This document shows positions 1-9,546 of a stretch of 64,000 nt of DNA, one piece after another. The number at the start of each line of letters is the position of its first letter. Within the stretch, counting starts at the first letter, position 1. This DNA is from an uncultured Clostridia bacterium. Its GTDB lineage: Bacteria > Bacillota > Clostridia > TANB77 > CAG-508. Location: contig CAQIBN010000004.1 of NCBI GenBank assembly GCA_948805675.1, positions 62,001 through 126,000 of the forward strand, written 5' to 3'. The notes beneath the pieces are model-generated. The model was given only the letters and a program-made list of their open reading frames with translations. It had not been told where the DNA came from and did not search any database. A program made the position numbers and the translations under genes.

Positions 1-51
1 TAAAATCCAATAAAAACATTTATAAAAATTTTAAATATTTAGTTAATTTAT

Positions 52-80
52 TTGACAAATGAAATTCATTAATAGATAAT
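52..80 (+). promoter_or_regulatory. sigma-A promoter of glgP
   Basis: TTGACA at 52-57 and GATAAT at 75-80 are separated by 17 bp. The start codon of the phosphorylase is at 134 behind an AAGGAGG site. Confidence 0.7.
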
Positions 81-133
81 ATATAAGTAGAAAAAACAAA
101 AGACAATTTTTTTGATGTACAAAGGAGGAAAAA

Positions 134-2705
134 ATGTATATTTTTAATAGAATAACTGTTACACCACAATTGCCTAAAAGAATAGATAATTTAGGTAAAA
201 TAGCAAATAACTTATGGTGGTCATGGAATACTGAATTCTTAAAATTATTTAAAGAAATTGATATAGATTTATGGGATAGAGTGAATAAAAATCCTATTAA
301 ATTTTTAAAACTAGTTTCTCAAGAAAAGCTAGAAGCTATAGCAAAAAATCAAGCGTTTTTAAAAGAATATGATAAAATAAATGGTCATTTTGAAGGATAT
401 GTTAATAGTAAAAATACATGGTTTTCTAGGGAATATCCAAATAATAAAAGTAATTTAATTGCATATTTTTCAGCAGAATATGGATTAGATGAAATTTTAC
501 CAATATATTCAGGAGGGCTTGGAATACTCTCAGGAGATCATCTAAAATCAGCAAGTGACTTGGGAATTCCACTTGTTGCTGTTGGTTTATTTTATAAAAA
601 TGGATATTTTCATCAAAAAATAAATGGTTATGGAGATCAAGAAACAGAATATAAAACTATAGATGGAACTACTTTACCAATACAAATTGTTAAAGATAAA
701 AATGGAAATGATTTAATAATATTTGTAAAGTTTCCAAAAGGAAAATTATATTTAAAAGTATGGCAAATAAATGTAGGAAGAGTTAAATTATACTTATTAG
801 ACTCTGACATAGATGAAAATTTAGAAGAATATAGATGTGTTACTAAAACATTATATGGCGGAGATCAAGAAATGAGAATTAAGCAGGAAATTGTTTTAGG
901 AATGGCAGGAACAAATCTACTAAAAGTACTAGATTTAAACCCAACAGTATATCATATGAATGAAGGTCATTCTTCTTTCTTAATATTAGAACTAATAAAA
1001 ACAATTATGAATGAAAAAAAGGTATCATTTGATATTGCAAAAGATATAGTAGGTTCTAAAACTGTATTTACCACACACACACCAGTTCCAGCTGGAAATG
1101 ATATATTTCCACTAGATTTAGTAGAGAAATATTTTAAAAACTATTGGACTAGATTTGGAATAACAAAAGAGGAATTTTTTAGACTAGGAATGAAACCAGA
1201 TGCTATTATAGAAAATAGTGGATTTAATATGGGAATATTAGCTTTAAAAGTAGCTGGTAAGAAAAATGGAGTTAGTAAATTACATGGAGAGGTTTCAAGA
1301 GAATTATTTGGAGAAGTTTGGCCAAATATTGCATCAAACGAATCTCCTATTACATATGTAACAAATGGTATTCATACTTGCTCATGGCTTGCAGGAAATT
1401 TAAAAGATTTATATAATAAATATTTAATTCCATTCTGGCAAGATAGTATATATGATAATAATATTTGGGAAAATATAAAAAATATACCAAATGAAGAATT
1501 ATGGAATGAACATAAAAAAAGAAAAAGTAAATTGCTGGAATTAGTAAAAGATAATACTACTAAGAGATTAAAAAGAAATGGATATAGTTATGAAGAAATA
1601 TCAAGTATTGTTTGTGGTTTAAATGAAGATGCTTTAACAATAGGTTTTGCAAGAAGATTTGCAACATATAAAAGGGCAACACTTATTTTTAGAGATTTAG
1701 AAAGAATAACACAAATATTAAATGATTCTAAAAGACCAGTACAATTAATATTTGCAGGAAAAGCACATCCAGCAGATAAAGAAGGACAAGATTTAATAAA
1801 ATATATTCATGAAATATCTATGAAGCCACAATTTAAAGGAAAAATATTCTTATTAGAAGATTATGATATTGCAATGTCTAGATATTTAGTTAGTGGTGTT
1901 GATGTTTGGCTTAATAATCCAAGAAGACCAATGGAGGCATCTGGAACAAGTGGACAAAAAGCATCTGTAAATGGAGTTATAAATTTTAGTGTATTAGATG
2001 GTTGGTGGGCTGAAGGATATAACACAAGAAATGGATGGACTATTGGTACAAATTTAGAATATGATAATTATGAAATTCAAGATAATAATGATAGTGAAAG
2101 CATATATATGACATTAGAAAAGAAAATTATTCCTATGTACTATAATAAAGAAGAAAATGATTTTTCAAATAATTGGATACAGATGATGAAAAATTCTATA
2201 ATTTCTACTGGTGGAAGATTTAGTACAGCTAGAATGTTAGTTGATTATACTAAAAATTTATATATGCCATTATGTGATTTAACTAATAAATATTATGAAG
2301 ATTTATCAATAGTAACAGAATTTAATGAATGGAAACAAAATTTAATTAGAAATTGGGATGATATACAAATTACTCGGAGAAGAAAATAATGCAAATGACC
2401 TTACTATAGATGCAGGAAATACAATAGAAGTAAAATGTAGTGTATGCTTACCAAATATTAATCAGGAAAATATCGAAGTTCAAGTATATTATGGACAAAT
2501 TATGGATAATGGAATTGTAGATAATATTCATATTATTCCAATGAAATTAGTAGAAAAAAATGATGAAAATAGAATCTATGGATATAAAGCTAAAGTAGAA
2601 CTATCTACAGGAGGAGATTTTGGATATACATTTAGAGTTGTTCCAAAGCATAAAATGGTACTTGATGAGGAGAATTTGAATTTAGTTAAATGGATACAAA
2701 AGTAG
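134..2705 (+). CDS. glgP: alpha-glucan (glycogen) phosphorylase, CGG +1 shift near the C-terminus
   Basis: GT35-family phosphorylase that releases glucose-1-phosphate from alpha-1,4-glucans in the cytoplasm. The N-terminus (PQLPKRIDNLGKIANNLWWSW) is the helical region typical of the long bacterial/archaeal alpha-glucan phosphorylases. Further on are YHMNEGHSS, the VTNGIHTCSW segment, FARRFATYKRA and the cofactor-proximal EASGTSGQKA. The zero frame reaches CGG at 2375-2377 (codon 748) and stops three codons later. Skipping the C gives Gly-Glu-Glu and about 110 further residues to the TAG at 2703, for 856 aa in all. Start chosen at the ATG behind AAAGGAGG. It stands alone between a sigma-A promoter and a strong terminator; its likely partners (GH57 enzyme, GT4 synthase, GH13 amylase) lie elsewhere in the window. 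Confidence 0.9.
2375..2378 (+). other. CGG-A +1 shift site in glgP
   Basis: Zero frame ACT CGG AGA leads to a stop at 2387. Skipping C2375 gives ACT GGA GAA, which stays open to 2705. Confidence 0.8.
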
Positions 2706-2751
2706 TTTAAAAAGTATTTAGGAGTAAATAATTAAAAAAATATAATTAAAG

Positions 2752-2802
2752 AAAAGAATGTATTTATTTTCAAAATAATTGAAAACAAATACATTCTTTT
2801 TT
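2752..2802. terminator. bidirectional rho-independent terminator
   Basis: An inverted repeat of AAAAGAATGTATTT with its complement, with A/T tracts on both sides. It lies between glgP and the convergent membrane-protein gene. Confidence 0.8.
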
Positions 2803-2811
2803 ACAAAAAAA

Positions 2812-3189
2812 CTACATTGCTTGTTCACCAGGTAAAAAGTAATCAACTACACCATAAACTATAGCACCAATAATTGCTGCTATCCAAGAAATAGTATAAC
2901 CTGCTACAAAATATTGAGTAACATATAAAACTACTGCGGAAAGGACAAAACCAACAAATCCCTTACCAAAAGCACTTGCATGAAGACCAGTGAATTTTAC
3001 TATTAAATAATCTATTATAGTAAGCACAATGGCTGCTGCTGCTAGTGCCCAAAAGTTACTTATACTAAATCCAGGAGTGAAGAATGCAGTAATTGCAAGT
3101 ACAATGGCTGCTGTTACTAATCTACCTACTATTTGCCAAACTGTACTAGTAGTATTTTGTGATTGGCTATTTACTCCATTATCTGACAT
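2812..3189 (-). CDS. small holin-like integral membrane protein
   Basis: Protein of about 125 aa with a polar Ser/Asn-rich N-terminus followed by four hydrophobic segments. The segment around TPGFSISNFWALAAAAIVL resembles YvlD/phage-holin-family-4 proteins, but I cannot assign a family firmly. The start is set at the ATG 3189, which has AAGGAGG eight bases upstream; an earlier in-frame start at 3219 has no such site. It is a single gene, convergent with glgP and sharing its terminator. No phage genes are nearby, so a lysis role is not indicated; a general membrane or stress role is only a guess. Confidence 0.6.
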   Translation of the reverse strand: MSDNGVNSQSQNTTSTVWQIVGRLVTAAIVLAITAFFTPGFSISNFWALAAAAIVLTIIDYLIVKFTGLHASAFGKGFVGFVLSAVVLYVTQYFVAGYTISWIAAIIGAIVYGVVDYFLPGEQAM

Positions 3190-3443
3190 AGATAAAACCT
3201 CCTTGTGATAAAATATCAATTTTTTAATTTTTATATGGTTTTATAATTTTATTATTTACGAAATATAAAGTTTTATTCAAAAATGTGTGTATAATTTTAT
3301 TAATAATTGGAAAAATAATAACAATATTGATAATCAAACTTTTATATAAAATTTTGATTTAACTTTAAAAAAATTATAATTATAAAAGAAGATATAATTA
3401 AGTTAGAAAAATAGAAATAAATAAGCAAAGGGGAAAAAGAGAG

Positions 3444-4124
3444 ATGTTAATTACTTTTATAAGAGCCATTGTTTTATACATACTTGTTTTGGTAGTAATG
3501 AGATTAATGGGAAAAAGGGAGATTGGTCAATTACAGCCGTTTGAACTTGCAATTGCAATTATGATTGCAGATTTAGCATCAATACCAATGACAGAAATTG
3601 GTATTCCAATTTCAAAAGGAATTATTCCAATACTTGGTCTTTTATTAATGCATTTACTAATATCAATTATAAATTTAAAAAGTATAAAACTAAGAGAATT
3701 AATTTGTGGTAAACCATCAATGCTTATATATAGAGGAAAAATAGATGAGAAAGTATTAAAAAAAGAACGTTTTACTATTAATGAGTTGCAAGAAAGACTT
3801 AGAGGAAATGGTATAGTTAATATAGGAGATGTAGAATATGCAATTTTAGAAACTAATGGTGAAGTAACAGTAATACAAAAGCCTAATAAAAGAAATTCTA
3901 TACCAGAAGATTTTAATATTATGCCAGATTATGAAGGAATTCCATATGACTTAGTTATAGATGGAGTTATAATGGAAGATAATTTAAGTAAAATAGGAAA
4001 AAATGAAATTTGGTTAAGAAAACAAGTCCAGAAATTTGGTATGAAGCCAGAAGAAGCTTTAATTGTAACTTTAGATGGAAAATCGCAAATTTTTTGTCAA
4101 AAAAAAGAAGAGGAAGGAAAATAA
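3444..4124 (+). CDS. DUF421/YetF-family membrane protein
   Basis: Protein of 226 aa. Three N-terminal membrane helices (residues about 1-80) contain the family motif VMRLMGKREIGQLQPFE. A soluble domain follows with CGKPSMLIYRGKI, the FTINELQERLR segment and VEYAILETNGEVTVI, all characteristic of DUF421 (YetF, YrbG, YdfR) proteins. In Bacillus some members are spore-membrane associated; the biochemical role is not known. The next gene follows after three bases and encodes a DUF4363 protein, a recurrent pairing that supports the call. Confidence 0.85.
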   Translation: MLITFIRAIVLYILVLVVMRLMGKREIGQLQPFELAIAIMIADLASIPMTEIGIPISKGIIPILGLLLMHLLISIINLKSIKLRELICGKPSMLIYRGKIDEKVLKKERFTINELQERLRGNGIVNIGDVEYAILETNGEVTVIQKPNKRNSIPEDFNIMPDYEGIPYDLVIDGVIMEDNLSKIGKNEIWLRKQVQKFGMKPEEALIVTLDGKSQIFCQKKEEEGK

Positions 4125-4127
4125 AAT

Positions 4128-4514
4128 ATGTATAAAGAAATAATAATTATTGTTCTAATTGTTATTTTGATATTTGGTTTAAATATAATTACACAAAACT
4201 ATACAGAAAGTACAGCAAAAATTATGCAAGAGTCTTTAGATGAAATTAGACAAGATTTAGAAAATAATAATGAATCTAAAACTATACAAGAAAAAATTAA
4301 TAAATTAAATGGTGAATGGGAAAAACGAAATGATAATTTAGCATATTATTTAGAACATGATGAATTAGAAAAGATAGAATCAGAATTAACTGCTTTAAAT
4401 AGTAATATATTAACACAAGATTACGAACAAGGAAGAGAGAATTTAGACAGATGTTATTTTTTATTAGAACATGTAAAAGATAAAGAAACTGTATCATTAA
4501 GTAATATTTTTTAA
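4128..4514 (+). CDS. DUF4363 family protein
   Basis: Protein of 128 aa with one N-terminal membrane helix (residues about 4-22) followed by a largely helical, acidic domain with KLNGEWEKRNDNLAYYLEHDE, typical of DUF4363. It probably faces the extracytoplasmic side. It is co-transcribed with the DUF421 gene just upstream (gap of 3 bp). Function unknown. Confidence 0.75.
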   Translation: MYKEIIIIVLIVILIFGLNIITQNYTESTAKIMQESLDEIRQDLENNNESKTIQEKINKLNGEWEKRNDNLAYYLEHDELEKIESELTALNSNILTQDYEQGRENLDRCYFLLEHVKDKETVSLSNIF

Positions 4515-4563
4515 CATTATTTTATACTTTATTTTAAGATTAAAGGTGTAGTAAATTTAATTT

Positions 4564-4605
4564 GTCTATTGGTATTTATATAAATTTTTTAAAATACCAA
4601 TAGAC
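4564..4605. terminator. bidirectional terminator hairpin
   Basis: GTCTATTGGTATTT pairs with AAAATACCAATAGAC around a T-rich loop. It lies between the DUF4363 gene and the end of dapB. Confidence 0.75.
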
Positions 4606-4679
4606 TATTAGACATTTTAATTAGTTAATTTTTACACTAATATTTTAACCTCTAAAATAGGTAGTTAATAGTAATAAAT

Positions 4680-5436
4680 CTATTTTTTCTCTATTAAATC
4701 ATCCATATTATATAATCCATTTTCTTTACCAACAATATATTCAACAGCTTTTAAAGCACCTTCAGCAAAAACAGACCTAGAATAAGATGTATGTTTTATT
4801 TCAAATGTTTCATTTTCTCCATAAAACTGGACAATATGTTCTCCTACAATATTACCACCTCTAATAGAAGAAAAACCAATTTCATTTTTTTCTCTTTTTT
4901 CATGTTTATTATGACGATTAAATTCATATTTTAGTTTATTTCCTAAACTTTCATTTATCATATCTGCAAGAAGTAGGGCTGTTCCGACTTGGACTATCTA
5001 TTTTTCTATTATGATGTGTTTCAATAATTTCTATATCAGTATTTTTTAAAACAGGTGCAATCATTTTTAAAACTTTTGCCATTAAATTTATATCATAAGA
5101 CATATTAGAAGATTTAAAAATAGGAATACTTTTAGAAAAATCATTTATTAAACATAGTTCTTTATCAGTAAATCCAGTAGTAGCAATAACTATAGGTATA
5201 TTTTCTTGTTTTGCATATTCTAATATTTTTAGAGTTGCTTTAGGTATAGAAAAATCAATTATTACATCAGGTTTTACTGTTATATTATTAATATTTGTGA
5301 AAACAGGAAATGTAAAAATTCCAGTATTTTCTCTATCAAAACCTCCAACTAAAACCATATTTTCATGATTATCTACTAATTTTGAAACTTCTTGTCCCAT
5401 TTTTCCATTACATCCATTAATAAGTACATTTATCAT
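4680..5436 (-). CDS. dapB: 4-hydroxy-tetrahydrodipicolinate reductase, CGG +1 shift at the conserved SGT motif
   Basis: Catalyses the NAD(P)H-dependent second step specific to lysine/diaminopimelate synthesis. The N-terminal Rossmann motif is NGCNGKMGQ (residues 7-15), followed by VIIDFS, VIATTGF and the catalytic ETHHNRKIDSPS. Zero-frame translation then meets CGG (complement of 4984-4986, codon 151) and goes out of frame. Skipping the C gives Gly-Thr-Ala, the family SGTA motif that holds the substrate carboxylate, and restores the C-terminal domain (RGGNIVGEHIV and GALKAVEYI). The merged length is 251 aa, normal for DapB. The two halves overlap in different frames, which rules out a simple two-gene reading. 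It lies downstream of the HD gene and dapA on the same strand. Confidence 0.9.
4983..4986 (-). other. CGG-A +1 shift site in dapB
   Basis: Minus-strand zero frame AGT CGG AAC; skipping the C gives AGT GGA ACA (Ser-Gly-Thr), the conserved DapB substrate-binding motif. Confidence 0.85.
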
Positions 5437-5463
5437 ATTATATCCTCCAAATATTATAATAAT

Positions 5464-5528
5464 AAATATTCTTAGTTAATAAAATATTGGTTATTTAAAT
5501 AATAGTAAATATATTAACTAAGAATATT
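5464..5528. repeat. spaced inverted repeat between the HD gene and dapB
   Basis: AAATATTCTTAGTTAAT (5464-5480) pairs with ATTAACTAAGAATATT (5513-5528), with a further weak internal repeat. It sits upstream of dapB and could be a leader structure, a weak terminator or a miniature repeat. Confidence 0.45.
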
Positions 5529-5624
5529 AAAGTATTTTACAATTTTAAAATTTTATATTAATTTTGTAATATGTATTTCTAGTTTATAAATAAAAGTGAT
5601 TTAAAATTGTTACAAAATATATTT

Positions 5625-6156
5625 TTAAATAATTCTAAAAAATAACAAACATAAAAATATATAGCTATATCTGAATAATTTCTTTTTACTAAAATATTCA
5701 AGATAGTGATTATATGATTCTTTAATAGCACAATATTTATCTACAGAAGATATTATATATCCTTCTATATATTTAGGTGGAATTATAGTAAGTGGCCACA
5801 TATGTTTTAGTATTATATCTTGTTCTTTTTCATTTAAAGAGAAGAGTTTTAAAGAGTTATTTAATGCAATACGTGGATGTCTAAAACCATGAAAACTTTT
5901 TCCATCTGGTCTTTTAACTCTCCAATCATATAAAAATAAGTCATGAAGCATACCGTGCACGAGAAGCGGAAATGTAATCTAATCTTAATTTTTTACAAAT
6001 TAAATAACTATAAAATGCAACATCATAACAATGTTCAAAACAGTTTGTATCATAATGTTGTCTAAAAAGTTTCATCTTTTGAACAGTAGGATGATTTACT
6101 AAATCATATATAATCATATTAAATTCTTTTATATCTTTTGTTAATAAATTTTTCAT
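5625..6156 (-). CDS. HD-domain protein, CGG +1 shift at the HD motif
   Basis: Protein of 176 aa after correction. HD-superfamily metal-dependent phosphohydrolase signatures are an EHCYDVAF segment supplying the first His, the HD pair in GMLHDLFLYDW, then HGFRHPRIAL and IILKHMWPLT with further His ligands. The zero frame hits CGG (complement of 5953-5955) immediately before the HD motif and stops three codons later; skipping the C gives Ala-Gly-Met-Leu-His-Asp. Without the shift the protein would lack its metal-binding core. The C-terminus ends in a short hydrophobic stretch. It lies between dapA and dapB, all three on the minus strand. The substrate is unknown; it is a common Clostridia HD protein of unassigned role. 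Confidence 0.8.
5952..5955 (-). other. CGG-T +1 shift site in the HD-domain gene
   Basis: Zero frame GCA CGG TAT then a stop; skipping the C gives GCA GGT ATG and enters the LHD metal-binding motif. Confidence 0.85.
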
Positions 6157-6214
6157 AATAACCTCACTAACTAATATGTTAATATACTTTTATTATAACA
6201 CTAGTTACATTTGT

Positions 6215-7100
6215 TTACAATATTCCGTAATTAGTCATTTCATTTTTTAATTTTTCAAGACAAACATTACTTAAATCTACTAAAGGTAATCTAGGACTAC
6301 CAAAATTATATCCCATTAGATTTAAAGCAGATTTAACAGGGATTGGATTTACTTCACTAAATAGAGCTTTAATTAGGTTAATAGCATCTAATTGCATAGA
6401 AATAGCATCTGAAATATTCCCCTCAAAAAAGTTTTTTGTAATTAAATGAGTTTTTTTAGGTGCTATATTGGAAAGAACTGATATAACTCCAAGTCCGCCT
6501 AAAGATAGTACAGGTAAAATCTGGTCATCATTACCAGAATAAATATGTAAATCGTTTTTGCATAAATTAGCAATTTCTGCAACTTGAGATATATTACCAC
6601 TAGCTTCTTTTATTGCTACTATATTGTCTATTTTAGATAAAGCAAGACATGTTTCAGGTAATATGTTTAAGCCAGTTCTACTAGGAACATTATATAAAAT
6701 TATAGGTAATTTAGTAGAGTTCGCAATTGTTTCATAATGTTTTATTAATCCGTAATGCAGTTGTTTTGTTATAATATGGAGTAACTATTAATAAACCATC
6801 TGCTCCTATAGATTCAGCATATTTAGATAATTCAATTACAGATTTTGTACAATTACCACCTGTTCCAGCAATTACAGGAATTCTTTTGCAAACAGTATCT
6901 ACTGCAAATTTTATTGTTTGTTTTTTTTCTTCTAATGTCATAGTAGATGATTCTCCTGTTGTACCACAAACTATAATTGCATCTGCTCCTTCTGATATTT
7001 GGAATTCAATTAGTTTTTTTAATTCTTCAAAGTTTACACCAGTTTCTGTGAAAGGTGTTGCGATAGCTGTTCCACAGCCTTTAAATAATATTTTTTTCAT
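6215..7100 (-). CDS. dapA: 4-hydroxy-tetrahydrodipicolinate synthase, CGG +1 shift
   Basis: Condenses pyruvate with aspartate-semialdehyde in lysine/diaminopimelate synthesis. It has GTAIATPF, the CGTTGESST phosphate/substrate loop, and VTPYYNKTT with the catalytic Tyr. CGG follows at the complement of 6750-6752 (codon 117). Skipping the C gives Gly-Leu-Ile-Lys-His-Tyr, matching the usual KTTQ-x-GL-x-x-H context, then LYNVPSRTG and the Schiff-base Lys in AIKEASG. The merged length of 294 aa is typical. Start at the ATG behind TAAGGAG. It heads the dapA-HD-dapB group; asd, the preceding pathway step, is at 11.1-12.1 kb. Confidence 0.92.
6749..6752 (-). other. CGG-A +1 shift site in dapA
   Basis: Zero frame TTA CGG ATT; skipping the C gives TTA GGA TTA, restoring the family Gly-Leu that follows the TTQ segment. 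Confidence 0.85.
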
Positions 7101-7412
7101 AATAATTTCACTCCTTATAGAGTATGATTGAAATAGAAAATATATTTATATAATCTATGCAATTATTATATGATAAGTACCAGAAAAAAGAAATGTTTTT
7201 TTTTATTTTTATAATTTTAGGATTGCGTTATAATTCACAGTTTGCCTAAAGGTGCATACTAGTATATCAATATTAACTATTAGTATGTGGTAACATTGTA
7301 TCTTAATGTAAAGGTAGGGGAGAACAAATATAATATATGGTACTGATTCAAATGATAATATGATAAATGCTGATTTTAACTTAGTTTGGGGAAATCTATA
7401 GAATTATAAAAA
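7101..7412. other. intergenic region upstream of dapA
   Basis: About 310 bp with no credible ORF. It should hold the dapA promoter. I see no recognised riboswitch motif; in particular no lysine-riboswitch core could be identified by eye. Confidence 0.4.
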
Positions 7413-7452
7413 TTATGTGTTTATTTGGAAGGGAATCCAGATAAACACATAA
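7413..7452 (-). terminator. terminator of the suf genes
   Basis: TTATGTGTTTAT and ATAAACACATAA form a hairpin downstream of sufB, followed on the minus strand by a T-rich run. Confidence 0.75.
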
Positions 7453-7480
7453 TGGTTTAAACCTATATAAATTTGAATTA

Positions 7481-8399
7481 TTAATTTAGAAATCCACTAA
7501 TAATATATTCAGAGGCTTCTTTTTCGTTTAGGCCAAGTGTCATAAGTTTTATTAATTGGTCACCTGCTATTTTACCAATTGTAGCTTCATGCATTAGGTT
7601 TGCATCTACATTATTACAAACTATTTTAGGGATTGCAGTAACTTTTGCTTTATCCATTATTATAGCATCACATTCCACATGACCAAAACATATATTATTT
7701 CCAATTACATTAGAGTTAAATTCTTGTAATGATTCATCTTTAGCAACAGACCTAGAGCTTACTTTTGTTTTTGAATTTTTTCCATTTAATTCAACATTAA
7801 ATATAGTTTTTGCAGATTGATTTGCATGTGTCATAATTCTTTCTGATATAAGTAATGTAGAATTTTCTTGTAAATATGCATTTGTAGTTCGATTAGTAGA
7901 ATCTACACCTTTTATTTGAACAGTTTCCATTTCTAATGTTGAACCATTTTTTAAGTATATATTAGTTTCAGGATTTAATATTCTTTTTCCAGAACCTTCT
8001 CCTTCACCATAATGTTTTTCTATATATTTTACTTTTGCATTTTCTTCTAAATGAAAAGTATGTATTCCATTATGTTCAGAAGTTGCACATGAGCCATTAT
8101 GTATTCCGGCAACCTGCTATAATAACCACATTAGCATTTTTTCCAATATAAAAATCATTATATACCATATCTTTTAAACCACTTTTAGTTAAAATAACAG
8201 GTATATGTACGCTTTCATTTTTTGTATTCTCCTTTATTATAATATCGATACCAGGTTTATCTTTTTTTGGAACTATATCAATATTGGCAGTTGTGTTTCT
8301 TGAAATACTATTACCATCTTTACGTATATTATATGCTCCAGAAGGGATTGATTCGATATTTGCAATTTCTTTTAATAAATTCTTTTCTATTTTGTCCAT
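7481..8399 (-). CDS. sufB: SufB/SufD-family Fe-S scaffold protein (short form), CGG +1 shift
   Basis: Core scaffold of an iron-sulfur assembly complex with the SufC ATPase. At 305 aa it is much shorter than classical SufB (about 460 aa) and consists mostly of the beta-helix core. Zero frame reaches VVIIAGC, then CGG at the complement of 8106-8108 and a stop. Skipping the C gives Ile-Ala-Gly-Cys-Gly-Ile-His-Asn, the near-invariant segment of this family. Downstream are the beta-helix segments and a C-terminal DANLMHEATIGKI-like motif with the conserved His/Glu, then the LMTLGLNEKEA helix. It follows sufC on the same strand with 71 bp between. A two-gene sufC-sufB set is the minimal version also called SMS in archaea and some anaerobes. 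Confidence 0.85.
8105..8108 (-). other. CGG-A +1 shift site in sufB
   Basis: Zero frame TGC CGG AAT ACA TAA; skipping the C gives TGC GGA ATA CAT AAT (Cys-Gly-Ile-His-Asn). Confidence 0.85.
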
Positions 8400-8470
8400 T
8401 TTTTGAATCTCCTTATAGTATTTTTATATATGTAAAATATAGGGTATTACATATATTGTTTTTAAACTTT

Positions 8471-9172
8471 TTAATGAATTGTTTTTTTGCAGTGTATAGA
8501 ATTTTCTGATAAGATATCTTCTAATTTTTGATTTGATTCTACAATTTTACCATTTTTTAGTAAGATTATTTCATCAGCTATATTTAATATTCTTTCTTGA
8601 TGGGAAATTACTAGAATTGTGTTATCTTTTATGTTTTTCATTTTTTCGAAAATACCAATTAAATGATTAAAACTCCATAAATCAATTCCAGCTTCTGGTT
8701 CATCAAATATTGTTAGTTTAGAGTTCTTTGCAGATAGCATAGCAATTTCAATTCTTTTTAATTCTCCACCAGATAGTTTAGAGTCTACTGGTCTATTAAT
8801 ATATTCTTTTGCACATAATCCAACATCAGATAAATAATTGCAAGTATCACTAAATTTTAATGAAGTACCTGCAGAAAGTTCGATTAAATCTTTTACAGTA
8901 AGACCTTTAAAACGAATAGGTTGTTGAAATGCAAAACCAATACCAAGATTTGCTCTTTGTGAAATTTCTAGGTTAGTTATATCTTTACCATTAAATATAA
9001 TTTTACCTGAATCTGGATTTTCAATTCCCATTATAATTTTAGCAAGTGTAGATTTTCCAGAACCGTTAGGGCCAGTTATTGCAACAAATTTATTATTTTC
9101 TAGATTTAGATTTATATTATCTAATATTTTTTTATTATCCCTTGAAAAGGTTATATTTTTTAATTCTAGCAT
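8471..9172 (-). CDS. sufC: Fe-S assembly ATPase SufC
   Basis: ABC-type ATPase of the SUF system, cytoplasmic, powering SufB/D. Walker A is GPNGSGKST (residues 35-43), the Q-loop region is AFQQPIRFKG, the signature is LSGGELKR, Walker B is LTIFDEPEAGID and the switch His is in VISHQ. The QPIRFKGLTVKDLI stretch is typical of SufC rather than transporter ATPases. It is 233 aa, close to the usual 245-250. No in-frame CGG. A small hairpin (9191-9218) lies in its 5' leader just upstream of AAGGAGG. Confidence 0.9.
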   Translation of the reverse strand: MLELKNITFSRDNKKILDNINLNLENNKFVAITGPNGSGKSTLAKIIMGIENPDSGKIIFNGKDITNLEISQRANLGIGFAFQQPIRFKGLTVKDLIELSAGTSLKFSDTCNYLSDVGLCAKEYINRPVDSKLSGGELKRIEIAMLSAKNSKLTIFDEPEAGIDLWSFNHLIGIFEKMKNIKDNTILVISHQERILNIADEIILLKNGKIVESNQKLEDILSENSIHCKKTIH

Positions 9173-9546
9173 AAAGCCTCCTTATATAAAATAAATGTTA
9201 GTTTTATCTAACATTTTAGCAATAATATAGTCAAATGTCAATATATGAATAAAATATAAAATAATAGTTAATAAATTTCTGAAACAACAAAAATATTGAA
9301 AATATATTAAAAAAATATGGTATAAAAAAACAATAAAAAGGTACAATAAATACAAATGTAATAAAATTGTAAATTAAAAGTAATATAAATGTAAAAATAT
9401 GAAAAAGATAGATAATGTAATGTTTTTTAGGTAGTTTATATTTTGTATAATAAAAAATATGTTGCAAAATGATATTAATAAGTATATACTACAAAAGCAA
9501 AAGTAAACTAATAGTATTTATAAAAAAACTAAGGAGGAATATGAAA
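9173..9546. other. divergent AT-rich promoter region
   Basis: About 370 bp of extremely AT-rich DNA between the divergent sufC and surface-protein genes. The short hairpin at 9191-9218 belongs to the sufC leader. Nothing else is recognisable. Confidence 0.4.

Noticed and set aside
2358..2705. Separate 115-residue gene after glgP
   Set aside because: It starts inside glgP in another frame, has no ribosome binding site, and continues the phosphorylase after the CGG site.
2812..3189. Prophage remnant based on a holin-like protein
   Set aside because: No other phage genes nearby; such membrane proteins are common chromosomal genes.
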